This document shows, one piece after another, positions 44,398 to 53,325 of a stretch of DNA of 64,000 nt. This stretch comes from Streptomyces sp. XY006 (GTDB lineage Bacteria; Actinomycetota; Actinomycetes; Streptomycetales; Streptomycetaceae), in the NCBI RefSeq assembly GCF_002237655.1, contig NZ_NOKT01000023.1, forward strand, positions 62,001 through 126,000, in the 5' to 3' direction. The translations under genes were made by a program, and so were the position numbers. The notes below the pieces were generated by a model. That model ran no database searches. It was given only the letters and a program-made list of their open reading frames with translations, and had not been told where the DNA came from. The first letter of the stretch is position 1, and each line of letters opens with the position of its first letter.

Positions 44398-47268
44398 ATG
44401 ATCGACCCACCGGCTGGAAGCACCCCGCAGACCTCTCCGGCAGCTGGACAACCGGGCGCGGCGGTCCGTTCGGGGCTGCCGTTCAGCACCACCGGCGTCA
44501 CCAGAACACGGCACGCGGTGACTGCTCTGGCCTGGCTCACCATCGCCCTCGGGGTGCTGGGGCTTCTGGGATGGGTTCTCCCCTCCCACCTGGTCCGAGG
44601 CGCCTGGCCCGGGCCGGACGGGTGGATCAAGGCGAACACCGCACTCGCGCTCACCCTGTTGGGAATCGGACTGGCCCTGCTCGTGGGCCGGTCTCCCGGA
44701 TCACGGCGTGTGAGAACGGCCCGGGTTGCCTCACTGACCGGTGCCGTGATCGGCGTCGCGAGCCTTCTGGAGTACGTCAGCGGCGGGTGCTTCGGCATCG
44801 ACGAGTTACTCGTTCGTGACGACACCATGGACGACCTGCCCCAGGTCGCCTCTCCACCGGGTCGGATGGCTCCGAACACGGCGCTGGCCCTCGTCCTGGC
44901 CGGGTTGGCGCAGTTCCTGCTGAGCCTGCGCCGCCAGGCGCTGGTCGCCTCCGGGCAGGTGCTGGGCCTGCTGGTGTTCATGCTGGGCCTGCTGCGCTGG
45001 TACGGCTTGGCCTACCGGGTGCCGGAGCTGGGCCGGATCGGCGCCTACGTAGGCATGGCACTGCACACCGCGGCCGCCTTGGCCCTGCTGGGCGCCGGCC
45101 TCTTCCTCGCCCGCCCACGGCAGGGGTTCGCGGGCCTGCTGTGCAACACCGGCACGACCGGGATGCTCGGCCGTCGCATGACGGCCGCGATCCTCCTCCT
45201 GCCACCACTGATGGGCTGGCTGCGCCTGGCAGGACAGGACCAGGGCTGGTACGGCACCCGACTGGGCGTCTCCCTTCTCGTGTCCGGGCACGTGTGCGTC
45301 TTTCTCACGGCCAGCTTCCTGTCGCTACAAGCCGGCCGCCGAGTGGAACTGGCGCACACGCGCGCGCAGCACCGGCTGGCCGAAGTCCGCTGGCTGCAGG
45401 AGTTCATGGACCATGTACCGGCTGTGGTCTTCATCAGGGATCTCGAAGGGCGCTACACAGCCGCGAACGCCGAGTTCGCGCGGTCGCTGGGGTGCCGGCG
45501 CGAAGCGATCGTGGGTCGGCTGACGCAGGAGGTCCTCCCCGCGCACTTCGCAGACGCCGCCCGCGCGGCAGACGCGGAAACGCTGTCCCGGGGGTCGGCC
45601 CTGCACAAAGTGGACCACTTCACCCTCGACGACCGGTCGCTCGTCTACTCCACCACGCTCTTCCCCTTGCCCGATCAGAACGGCCGGCCTCACGCGGTCT
45701 GCGGGATCTCCGTCGACGAGACGGCCAGAACCGCCGCACGGCAGCAGGCCGAACGCGCCCACCAGCGCTTTCGCGACCTGCTGGAATCCGCGCCCGACGC
45801 CGTCCTGATCACCGACAGCGAGGGCATCGTCGCCATGGCCAACGCCCAGGCCGAACGGCTCTTCGGCATACCGCGCGGCTACCTCCTCGGCAGCCCGGTC
45901 GAGCAACTGGCGCCCGCTTCGCACCGCGTGCGACTGTCCACGCTCCGACGGGCCTACCGACAGCTGGGCGAGGGCCGTCCGGCGACCTTCGACAAGGACG
46001 TGTGGGCCAGGCACGCTGAAGGACGCGTCTTCCCGGTGGAGGTGAGCATCGGCACGCTCAACGGCGAAGCCGGACGACTCATGAGCCTCTCGGTCCGCGA
46101 CATCAGTCGGCGCAGACGTCTCGAAGCCGAACTCGACGAGCGCTACCACGACTTGCAGCATGTCGCCTACACCCTTCAGAGCAGCCTCATGGGCGACCCG
46201 CCCCACCTGCCCCATCTGCACACCGCGCGCCGCTACCTGCCCTCCGCGCAGGACACCGGCGTCGGCGGCGACTGGTTCGACGTCATTCCTCTGGAGAAGG
46301 ACCGCACAGGCATCGTCATCGGAGACGTCATGGGCCGGGGCATCGAGGCCGCGGCCATCATGGGCCAGCTCAGGGCCGCCACTCACGCCCTGGCCAAGGC
46401 CGACATGGAACCGGAGCGGCTGATGCACCACCTCGACGCCTTCGTCTGCGAACTACCCGACCAGCTCGTCACCTGCTGCTTCCTCGTCCTGGACCCGCAT
46501 CAGGGGCAACTCACCCTGTGCAGCGCGGGCCATCTGCCCGTACTCGCCGCCGAGCCCGGGCGCAGACCGCGACAGCTCGAAGCCCCCATCAGCGTCCCCC
46601 TGGGTGTCGGCGGCATTCCCCACCGCCAGACGATGCATACCCTGCCCCCCGGAGGCACCCTCCTGCTCTACACCGATGGCCTCGTCGAAGAACCGGCAGC
46701 GGACCTCGACGCCCGCCTCGCGTTGCTTGCCGACACCCTCCACGCCGGCCTGACCGAAGCGGACCACACCCTTGGCGCCCTGGAACAGACCGCTGATCTC
46801 GTCGTGCGCACCCTCATCCCCCAGCCCGAACAGCACGACGACGACGTGACCCTGCTCGCCCTGCGACTCCCAGGGGCCCGCACCACCGGCGTGCGCCTGC
46901 CCCCGGATCCGCGCTCAGCACCGCGTGCCCGCCACTTCACCACCCACGCCCTTCACGACTGGCAGGTGCCCCGGCAGCTCACCGAGACAGCCGCACTCGT
47001 CGTGACCGAACTCGTCACCAACGCACTCCGGCACGGCGACGGCGAACTCTCGCTGGCCCTCCACCTCACCGCTACCGCCCTCACAGTCGAACTCGCCGAC
47101 CGCAGCGCAACGCCGCCCGTGCCCCGCCGGGCCGCTCCCACCGACGAGAACGGCCGCGGGCTCCAGCTCGTCGACGCCCTCTCGACCAGCTGGGGCACCC
47201 GAACCCACAGCCAGGGGAAGTCGGTCTGGTGCATCCTGCCCAGGCCAGGCGGCATCGACAGCCAGTGA
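44398..47268 (+). CDS. Membrane PAS-PAS-SpoIIE phosphatase with HATPase (anti-sigma kinase) domain
   Basis: 956 residues from the ATG at 44398, with GAGCGAGGG upstream. Order: eight or so membrane helices (about 40-315); PAS (about 337-445, MDHVPAVVFIRDLEGRYTAAN); PAS (about 460-575, LLESAPDAVLITDSEG); PP2C-like SpoIIE phosphatase (about 582-827, GGDWFDVIPLE, GDVMGRGIEAA, LLYTDGLVE); RsbW-like HATPase (about 852-956, LVVTELVTNALRHGDG). It would switch a STAS antagonist by dephosphorylation and re-phosphorylation in one protein. Codon 137 (44806-44808) is TTA, so translation may depend on the bldA tRNA. Confidence 0.9.
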   Translation: MIDPPAGSTPQTSPAAGQPGAAVRSGLPFSTTGVTRTRHAVTALAWLTIALGVLGLLGWVLPSHLVRGAWPGPDGWIKANTALALTLLGIGLALLVGRSPGSRRVRTARVASLTGAVIGVASLLEYVSGGCFGIDELLVRDDTMDDLPQVASPPGRMAPNTALALVLAGLAQFLLSLRRQALVASGQVLGLLVFMLGLLRWYGLAYRVPELGRIGAYVGMALHTAAALALLGAGLFLARPRQGFAGLLCNTGTTGMLGRRMTAAILLLPPLMGWLRLAGQDQGWYGTRLGVSLLVSGHVCVFLTASFLSLQAGRRVELAHTRAQHRLAEVRWLQEFMDHVPAVVFIRDLEGRYTAANAEFARSLGCRREAIVGRLTQEVLPAHFADAARAADAETLSRGSALHKVDHFTLDDRSLVYSTTLFPLPDQNGRPHAVCGISVDETARTAARQQAERAHQRFRDLLESAPDAVLITDSEGIVAMANAQAERLFGIPRGYLLGSPVEQLAPASHRVRLSTLRRAYRQLGEGRPATFDKDVWARHAEGRVFPVEVSIGTLNGEAGRLMSLSVRDISRRRRLEAELDERYHDLQHVAYTLQSSLMGDPPHLPHLHTARRYLPSAQDTGVGGDWFDVIPLEKDRTGIVIGDVMGRGIEAAAIMGQLRAATHALAKADMEPERLMHHLDAFVCELPDQLVTCCFLVLDPHQGQLTLCSAGHLPVLAAEPGRRPRQLEAPISVPLGVGGIPHRQTMHTLPPGGTLLLYTDGLVEEPAADLDARLALLADTLHAGLTEADHTLGALEQTADLVVRTLIPQPEQHDDDVTLLALRLPGARTTGVRLPPDPRSAPRARHFTTHALHDWQVPRQLTETAALVVTELVTNALRHGDGELSLALHLTATALTVELADRSATPPVPRRAAPTDENGRGLQLVDALSTSWGTRTHSQGKSVWCILPRPGGIDSQ

Positions 47269-47327
47269 GAGGCATGGCCGGCTGGGGCCGCGCCCTGTGA
47301 GCGCGGCGGTCAGCGACACGGGGCGGA

Positions 47328-47633
47328 ATGAAGGGCGGGCGTTCGTCGCGCAGGTGGTCGCTGGATGAGGAGAACTGGTCGTGGGGGTGGCAGATCCCGC
47401 TGGTCCCCGTCGTCATGGCGGCCGCGGCCTGTTTCCTGGGGGACGTCGAGGGCGGCTGCGAGCGTGGGCCCAGGGGCGTCTGTGTCGCCGTCGGCGGCGC
47501 GGTCTGAGGGCGCCACACGTTCGCGCAGGGCCGGACGGTGCGGCATCTGATCATCGCGGCCGTCCCCTTCGCTCTGGCGGTCAGGGCACCGGCGCCGGCC
47601 TGGCGGCGCCGACGGGCCGGTCGAGCGGAGTAA
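47328..47633 (+). pseudogene. Small membrane protein gene interrupted by an in-frame TGA
   Basis: From the ATG at 47328 (GGGCGG just upstream) the frame reads MKGGRSSRRWSLDEENWSWG, then a hydrophobic stretch and a Cys-containing loop, to a TGA at 47505-47507. The same frame continues with GRHTFAQGRTVRHL, a second hydrophobic segment and an Arg-rich end before TAA at 47631. Both halves look like one two-helix protein of about 101 residues. Simple explanations are a Trp TGG to TGA mutation or a sequencing error; readthrough or selenocysteine is possible but unsupported. Confidence 0.5.
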
Positions 47634-47897
47634 GCCGGATGCCGTACTCGTGAATCGAGCCACGCCGACGCAGGGTCCGGTCCCGAGGGGTCCACGGATG
47701 CGCAGGTGCGGCGGCACAGTGGAGCCTCCGCCTCGGCGGGACGAGCGGTGGTCTCCCTGCCGGCAGCCCCTCCGGCGCGGCAGTCCGCACAGTCGGTCGG
47801 CGATGCCCACTGGCCGGTAGGTGGTGCTCGGGGCGGTCGGAGACAGCCCGCGGCGGGTGTACCGGACCCGTGAAGCGGCGGTGCGGAGACGTGCCGG

Positions 47898-48299
47898 TCA
47901 CAGTGCCTGGGGCACGGCACGGGTCAGGGGCCCCAGATCGCCGTACAGGGCCGCGTGGAGACCGGCCGCCAGTTCCCGGCTCCTGGGTTCGAAGTGCAGG
48001 TCGTACCACGCGTAGTACACGGGCCCGGCGAGCGAGTCGGGGCGGATCTCGCGGGAGCGCACCAGCTCGGCCACGACCCTGCGGATTCCCTCACCGATGT
48101 GATCGTCGAGGGAGAAGGACGAGTCGGCGGTGAGCGTGTCGGCCTTGATCGTCCACAGCTGGGCCTGACATTCGAGCCCGACGAACACCACGCCCTGCTG
48201 CCGGCACTGCTCGCACAGAGCCCGATAGACGTCCGCCTGGGAAACGTCAGGGATTGACTCAGCAGGACATGGAATCGGCATCAACTCCATAAAATCCAT
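47898..48299 (-). CDS. Hypothetical cytosolic protein
   Basis: 133 residues from the ATG at 48299; ATGs at 48290 and 48281 are alternatives, the last with TGGAG in front. The sequence has VSQADVYRALCEQCRQQGVVFVGLECQAQLWTI and RVVAELVRSREIRPDSLAGPVYYAWYDLHFEP, with mixed helix and strand, three Cys in the first half and no membrane segment. Codon use is good Streptomyces style apart from the first few AT-rich codons. I do not recognise the family. Neighbours are decayed or regulatory genes. Confidence 0.6.
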   Translation of the reverse strand: MDFMELMPIPCPAESIPDVSQADVYRALCEQCRQQGVVFVGLECQAQLWTIKADTLTADSSFSLDDHIGEGIRRVVAELVRSREIRPDSLAGPVYYAWYDLHFEPRSRELAAGLHAALYGDLGPLTRAVPQAL

Positions 48300-49029
48300 C
48301 GTGCCAGGCCGACAGGAGACCAGCGATGCCGCCCCGGCGGACGTCCGGAGCTGCCTCAGCCGCGGGGTTGCACGACAGGCCGGCAGCCGCCGGTGGTGCG
48401 TGTGGCGTCGAGGCAGGGCGCGGGGTGAGACAGTGCTGGCACCACCGGCTCACGATTGCCGTGCCGGCAGGTGACCTCCTTCGCCTCCCCTCGGTGGTGA
48501 CGGTGGGAGACGGTCCCTTGCGGCATGGACGGGTGCTCCTGGCCCGGGTCTGTCCGACCAGGCCGGCACCCGGCCGTGCTGCCGGGCCACCTGCCTGCTG
48601 AGCGCGCCGAAGCGGCGGCCCGGGCGTCGACGGAGTACTCCCTAGGCGAAAGGTTCCGGTGACCGGGATGAACCAAGCCGGGGTGCTGGTCACGACCTTG
48701 TGTCGTGCCTGTCGCCCACGGTGGTCACCTCCGGGATCACACTCGGAGTATGTGGGTCGCAGATCTCGGTGCCGCGGGCCAGGCAGCCCCTGGAGCGGGT
48801 CTCGCAGCGGCCGCGCATGACGGGCGCCGATGTGGTGGTCGTGCTCGAATACCGGCGAGGTGTTCGGTCGGCCCGTGGCAGCGTCGGGGAACGAGGCGGT
48901 GACGATCACGGGCACGGAGCGGCCCGAGTGCCACGGACTCGTCCCTGCGGCGGAGGCACGTACGTGAGGCATCAGGTCCGTGGTGCGGGGGCGGGCGACG
49001 GCGCGGTTCCGCCCGGCACGGCTGTGCGG
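48300..49029. other. 730-bp region without a convincing gene
   Basis: Open frames exist on both strands, but they are Arg/Pro/Gly-rich with no motif and no ribosome-binding site. No repeats or strong hairpins were seen. Given the decayed genes on both sides, it is probably eroded coding sequence. Confidence 0.45.
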
Positions 49030-49380
49030 TCACTGCAGAGCATGGTCCAGCGACTCGGCGACATCGAAGTACTCCCGCGTTCCCGTGATGGAGAAGAGCC
49101 TGGCCGCAGTCTGCAACGACGGTCCTGCCACCACGAACGAGCGGCCTTCCCGCAGATGCCGGGCACGGCCGTTCAGGAGGGCGTTGAGCAGACCGCTGTC
49201 ACCGAAGCCCGCGCGGGACAGGTCGACCACGGTCACCTCCAGCCCCAGAGCACCGGCTTCGTCCCCCCACAGCGACGCGAAGGAGTCGCCGTTGTCGCTG
49301 TCGATGTCACCCACCACCTCGACCGCGAAGACCCCACGCTCCACACGGCCGGTCACCCGGTCCCCCGCCCGATTCGCCAT
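49030..49380 (-). CDS. STAS-domain anti-sigma factor antagonist-like protein
   Basis: 116 residues forming one STAS domain: GVFAVEVVGDIDSDNGDSFASLW at the N-terminus and VTVVDLSRAGFGDSGLLNALLNGRARHL around the switch loop, where Ser62 in GDSG is in the position of the phosphorylated Ser of SpoIIAA/RsbV. It probably binds an anti-sigma kinase when unphosphorylated. The SpoIIE phosphatase/HATPase protein encoded 1.8 kb upstream is a natural partner candidate (inference). Confidence 0.85.
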   Translation of the reverse strand: MANRAGDRVTGRVERGVFAVEVVGDIDSDNGDSFASLWGDEAGALGLEVTVVDLSRAGFGDSGLLNALLNGRARHLREGRSFVVAGPSLQTAARLFSITGTREYFDVAESLDHALQ

Positions 49381-49448
49381 GTCCGGTGCCTCCAGCCCGC
49401 GGCGGGAGGAAGAGGCCCGGCCCGGCCTCGACGGACCCTGCCCCGGAT

Positions 49449-49940
49449 ACCCACGTCGCGGCTGCGGATGTCGTCCAGTGGCTCCCGGCGGACGAGGAGG
49501 CGCGCGATGCCCTCACGCACGGCCACGACCGGTGGGCGGCCGACGAGGTTGTGGCCGGAGGCCATGGAGACTGTCGATGACGATCCGGCCGACGCCCAGG
49601 CGCAGGGCGGTGTCCAGGTCGCGCGGGGACTTGGCGTTGCCGTGCAGCACGACCGGTCCGGCGGGAAGCCGGTGGTGACGACCAGTTCCTGTTCACCGGC
49701 GGAGCAGACGTCCAGGCCGAGGCCCTCCTCGGTCGTCCAGTCGCCGCGTACAGGGTCTCGGCGTCGGGGAAGGCGTCTCAGCAGGCGCGGCAGCGGTCGC
49801 GGACCTCGGCCTCGTCGAGGACGCAGACGGGGGTGCCGAAGTGGTCGGCGATCTCGGCGAGCGGGACGCCGCCCACCGCGAGGTGCCCTCGCGGTGAATC
49901 GGGTGGTGGAGGCGGGCCAGACGGCCGGGCCGGCGGGGAC
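49449..49940 (-). pseudogene. lysA: Remnant of diaminopimelate decarboxylase (lysA)
   Basis: Fragments in different frames read GGVPLAEIADHFGTPVCVLD and EAEVRDRCRAC (then a TGA at 49778-49780), DAFPDAETLYAA, GLGLDVCSAGEQELVVTTGF, VLHGNAKSPRDLDTALRLG and VGRIVID, as in the N-terminal part of LysA. They join directly to ASGHNLVGRPPVVAVREG and IARLLVRREPLDDIRSRDVG, which resembles the LysA C-terminus. So the catalytic middle is deleted, with a nonsense codon and several frameshifts. A functional lysA must be elsewhere. Confidence 0.72.
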
Positions 49941-49961
49941 TCACTGCCGGATCGCAGGCTC

Positions 49962-52502
49962 TCAAGGCTCGGCCACGGCCGGAACCGCCGGCTGGTCGAG
50001 CCGCTCGGGGGCCATCGGGACGCTGATCACCATGGTGAGGCCGCCACCGGGGGTGTCCTCGGCGTGCACGGTGCCGCGGACGGCCTCGGTGAAGCCGCGT
50101 GCGACGGCGAGGCCGAGGCCGACGCCCACGCCGCGAGGCGCGTCGCCGTAGCGCTGGAACGGTTCGAAGATGCGTTCCTTGGCCTCGTCGGGGACCCCGG
50201 GGCCGCGGTCGACGATCCGCAGTTCGACCCGGTCGCCGAGGACGCTGGCGGAGACCAGGACCTTCTCCCCCGGTGGGCTGTGCTTGACGGCGTTCTCGAC
50301 GACGTTGGCGACGGCCCTCTCCAGGAGTCCCCGGTCGACGTGGACCATGGGCAGCGTCTCCGGGATGTCCAGCTCCACGCTGTCCTCCGGGACCCCGCCG
50401 AGCGCCATGGGGACGACCTCGTCCAGGTCGGTCTCACGGAGAACGGGTGTGACCGTGCCGGTCTGCAGGCGGGACATGTCGAGCAGGTTGCCCACCAGTT
50501 GGTCGAGCCGGTCGGCGCCTTCCTCGATGGCCGCCAGCAGTTCCGCCTCGTCCTCCTCGGACCACTCGACGTCGTCGGAGCGCAGGGATGTCACGGCCGC
50601 CTTGATGCCGGCGAGCGGGGTGCGCAGGTCGTGGCTGACGGCGGCGAGCAGTGCGGTCCGGATGCGGTTGCCCTCGGCCAGTTCCTCCGCCCGGTCCGCC
50701 TCACCCTTGAGGCGCTGGCGGTCCAGGACGACGGCGGCCTGGGCGGCGAACGCGGCCAGGACCCGCCGGTCGGCGGCCGGCAGCACCCGGCCGCGCAGGG
50801 AGAGCGCCATGTGGTCGCCGACGGGGACGTCGACGTCCGCCTCGTCCGGGGTCGCGGCGGGCCGGGGCCCCACGCTGCCGGCGCAGGTCCAGGGAGCTTT
50901 CTCACCGATCCGCTCCAGCAGCGCCACGGACTCCATACCGAAGGTCTCGCGGACTCGTTCCAGCAGCTCCTCCAGCCCGGTTTCACCGCGCAGCACGTTC
51001 CCCGCGAGGAAGGACAGGATCTCCGACTCGGCGCGCAGCCGGGCCGCCTGGTGGGTGCGGCGGGCCGCCAGGTCCACCACCGAGGCCACCGCCACGGCCA
51101 CGCCGACGAAGACCACGATGGCGACGATGTTCTGCGGGGCGGCGATGGTGAGGGTGTGCACCGGCGGTGTGAAGAACCAGTTCAGCAGCAGTGATCCGGC
51201 CGCGGCGGAGGCCAGCGCCGGCAGGAGTCCGCCCAGCAGCGCCGCCGCCACGGTCAGGCTCAGGAACAGCAGCATGTCGTTGGCGAGGCCGACGTCCGGC
51301 ACGGCGCTGCTCAGGAGCCAGGTGAGCATGAGGGGGCCGAGCACGCCGGCCAGCCAGCCGCCGATCACACGGGTGCGCCCCAGGCGTGCACCGCGCGCCA
51401 CCGGCAGTCCGCGGCCCTTTCCGGCCTCGGCGTGCGTGATGAGGTGGACGTCGAGGTCGGGGCCGGACTCACGGGCGACCGTGGCGCCGACCCCCGGGCC
51501 GAAGACGTACTGCCAGCTTCTTCGCCGGGACACGCCGAGGACGATCTGAGTGGCGTTCACCCCCCGGGCGAAGTCGAGCAAGGCTGCGGGGATGTCGTCG
51601 CCGACGACGTGGTGGAAGGTGCCGCCGAGGTCCTCGACCAGGGTTCGCTGGAGAGCCAGCTCCTTCGGGGACGCGGCGGTGAGGCCGTCACTGCGGGAGA
51701 TGTACACAGCCATGACCTCCCCGCCGGCGCCCTTCTCGGCCAGCCGCGCGGCCCGCCGGAGCAGGGTGCGGCCCTCCGGGCCGCCGGTGAGGCCGACGAC
51801 GATCCGCTCCCGTGAGCCCCAGATGGCGGAAACCCGGTGCTCGCTGCGGTACTCGGTCAGGTAGGCGTCGACCCGGTCGGCGACCCAGAGCAGAGCCAGT
51901 TCGCGCAGGGCGGTGAGGTTGCCGGGCCGGAAGTAGTTGGACAGCGCCGCGTCGACCTTGTCCGGCTTGTAGATGTTGCCGTGCGCCATGCGTCGGCGCA
52001 GCGCCTGCGGGGACATGTCCACCAGCTCTATCTGGTCCGCCCGCCGTACGACCTCGTCCGGGACGGTCTCACGCTGGCGCACCCCGGTGATCGACTCGAC
52101 CACGTCGCCGAGGGACTCCAGGTGCTGGATGTTGACGGTGGATATGACGTCGATGCCCGCGGCGAGGAGTTCCTCGACGTCCTGCCAGCGCTTGGTGTTC
52201 CGGGAGCCCGGCACGTTGGTGTGGGCGAGCTCGTCGACGAGGGCGATCTTGGGGGCACGGCGCAGGACGGCGTCCACGTCCATCTCGGTGAAGATACCGC
52301 CCCGGTATGCGAGCTCCCGGCGGGGGAGTTGTTCGAGGCCGTGGAGCATCACCTCGGTGCGCGGCCGGTGGTGGTGCTCCACGAAGGCGACCACGCAGTC
52401 GGTGCCCCGTTCGACGCGACGGTGGGCCTCCGACAGCATCGCGTACGTCTTGCCGACGCCGGGTGCCGCGCCGAGGTAGATCCGGAGCGTGCCGCGTGCC
52501 AT
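49962..52502 (-). CDS. kdpD: Sensor histidine kinase KdpD
   Basis: 846 residues. The N-terminal KdpD domain (about 1-210) has Walker A GAAPGVGKT and VDELAHTNVPGSRN; a USP-like domain follows (about 240-365). Four membrane helices (DUF4118, about 385-490) lead to a GAF region, HisKA with SHDLRTPL (His near 624) and HATPase with NVVENAVKHS and GVGVGLGLAVARG. It senses low K+ or ionic stress at the membrane and phosphorylates KdpE. It is the last gene of kdpFABC-ED, 13 bp after kdpE. The lysA remnant lies immediately downstream. Confidence 0.95.
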   Translation of the reverse strand: MARGTLRIYLGAAPGVGKTYAMLSEAHRRVERGTDCVVAFVEHHHRPRTEVMLHGLEQLPRRELAYRGGIFTEMDVDAVLRRAPKIALVDELAHTNVPGSRNTKRWQDVEELLAAGIDVISTVNIQHLESLGDVVESITGVRQRETVPDEVVRRADQIELVDMSPQALRRRMAHGNIYKPDKVDAALSNYFRPGNLTALRELALLWVADRVDAYLTEYRSEHRVSAIWGSRERIVVGLTGGPEGRTLLRRAARLAEKGAGGEVMAVYISRSDGLTAASPKELALQRTLVEDLGGTFHHVVGDDIPAALLDFARGVNATQIVLGVSRRRSWQYVFGPGVGATVARESGPDLDVHLITHAEAGKGRGLPVARGARLGRTRVIGGWLAGVLGPLMLTWLLSSAVPDVGLANDMLLFLSLTVAAALLGGLLPALASAAAGSLLLNWFFTPPVHTLTIAAPQNIVAIVVFVGVAVAVASVVDLAARRTHQAARLRAESEILSFLAGNVLRGETGLEELLERVRETFGMESVALLERIGEKAPWTCAGSVGPRPAATPDEADVDVPVGDHMALSLRGRVLPAADRRVLAAFAAQAAVVLDRQRLKGEADRAEELAEGNRIRTALLAAVSHDLRTPLAGIKAAVTSLRSDDVEWSEEDEAELLAAIEEGADRLDQLVGNLLDMSRLQTGTVTPVLRETDLDEVVPMALGGVPEDSVELDIPETLPMVHVDRGLLERAVANVVENAVKHSPPGEKVLVSASVLGDRVELRIVDRGPGVPDEAKERIFEPFQRYGDAPRGVGVGLGLAVARGFTEAVRGTVHAEDTPGGGLTMVISVPMAPERLDQPAVPAVAEP

Positions 52503-52515
52503 GTCGTTCCTCGGT

Positions 52516-53199
52516 TCAGCCTTCGAAGCGGTAGCCCATGCCGGGCTCGGTGATCAGGTAGCGGGGGTGGGAGGGGTCCCTCTCCAGTTTGCGCCGCAGC
52601 TGGGCCATGTAGACCCGCAGGTAGTTGGTCTTGCTGCTCTGTGAGACGCCCCAGACCTCGTTCAGCAGGTGCTTCTGTGTGATCAGCCGGCCCGGGCTGG
52701 TCACCAGGATCTCCAGCAGGTGCCACTCGGTGGGCGTCAGCCGCACGTCTTGCCCGTCGCGCACCGCCCTCTTGGCCGCCAGGTCGAGGGTGAAGTCCTC
52801 GGTCTCGACGAGTGCCGCCGCCGGGTCGGCAGGAGTGTCCTCGGTCCGGCGGACCGCGGCCCGCAGCCGGGCCAGCAGTTCGTTCATGCTGAACGGCTTG
52901 GTGACGTAGTCGTCGGCACCGGCGTCCAGCGCGGCCACCTTCTCGTCGGACCCCTGGCGGGCGGACAGGACCAGGATCGGCACCCGGCTCCAGCCGCGCA
53001 GGCCCCTGATGATGTCCACACCGTCCATGTCGGGCAGGCCGAGGTCGAGCAGCACCACGTCGGGCTGGCGTGCGGCGGCCAGCCGCAGGGCCGTGACACC
53101 GTCCGGCGCGGCGTCCACGCCGTAGTGACGTGCCTGCAAGTTCAGGACGAGAGCCCGCACCAGTTGCGGATCGTCCTCGACCACCAGCACCCGGGTCAT
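52516..53199 (-). CDS. kdpE: Response regulator KdpE (OmpR/PhoB family)
   Basis: 227 residues from the ATG at 53199. The receiver domain has acidic residues VVEDD, phospho-acceptor Asp52 in LLDLGLPDMDG and Lys in YVTKPFS. The winged-helix domain has RLTPTEWHLLEILVTSPGRLITQKHLL and the terminal MGYRFEG. Members of this family bind tandem 11-bp direct repeats; two such repeats with a shared 11-mer lie upstream of the kdp leader ORF and of the KimA-like gene. It sits 126 bp after kdpC. Confidence 0.95.
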   Translation of the reverse strand: MTRVLVVEDDPQLVRALVLNLQARHYGVDAAPDGVTALRLAAARQPDVVLLDLGLPDMDGVDIIRGLRGWSRVPILVLSARQGSDEKVAALDAGADDYVTKPFSMNELLARLRAAVRRTEDTPADPAAALVETEDFTLDLAAKRAVRDGQDVRLTPTEWHLLEILVTSPGRLITQKHLLNEVWGVSQSSKTNYLRVYMAQLRRKLERDPSHPRYLITEPGMGYRFEG

Positions 53200-53325
53200 G
53201 GGTGTCTGCCTCTCCCTGTCGTACGTCGTGCCGTGCACGCCCGGAAGCGGGCCGCCCGACGTGGCGGCTGCGGCAGCCGGCGGGACCGGGGACCCACCGG
53301 CTGCCGAGGACATCGCGTAACGCCA

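Noticed and set aside
47081..47920. Minus-strand 279-codon frame overlapping the end of the SpoIIE gene
   Set aside because: Antisense to the conserved HATPase C-terminus; no ribosome site or motif.
48259..48972. 237-codon minus-strand frame as a real gene
   Set aside because: Pro/Arg-rich, no motif, no ribosome site, and it overlaps the better-supported 133-residue gene.
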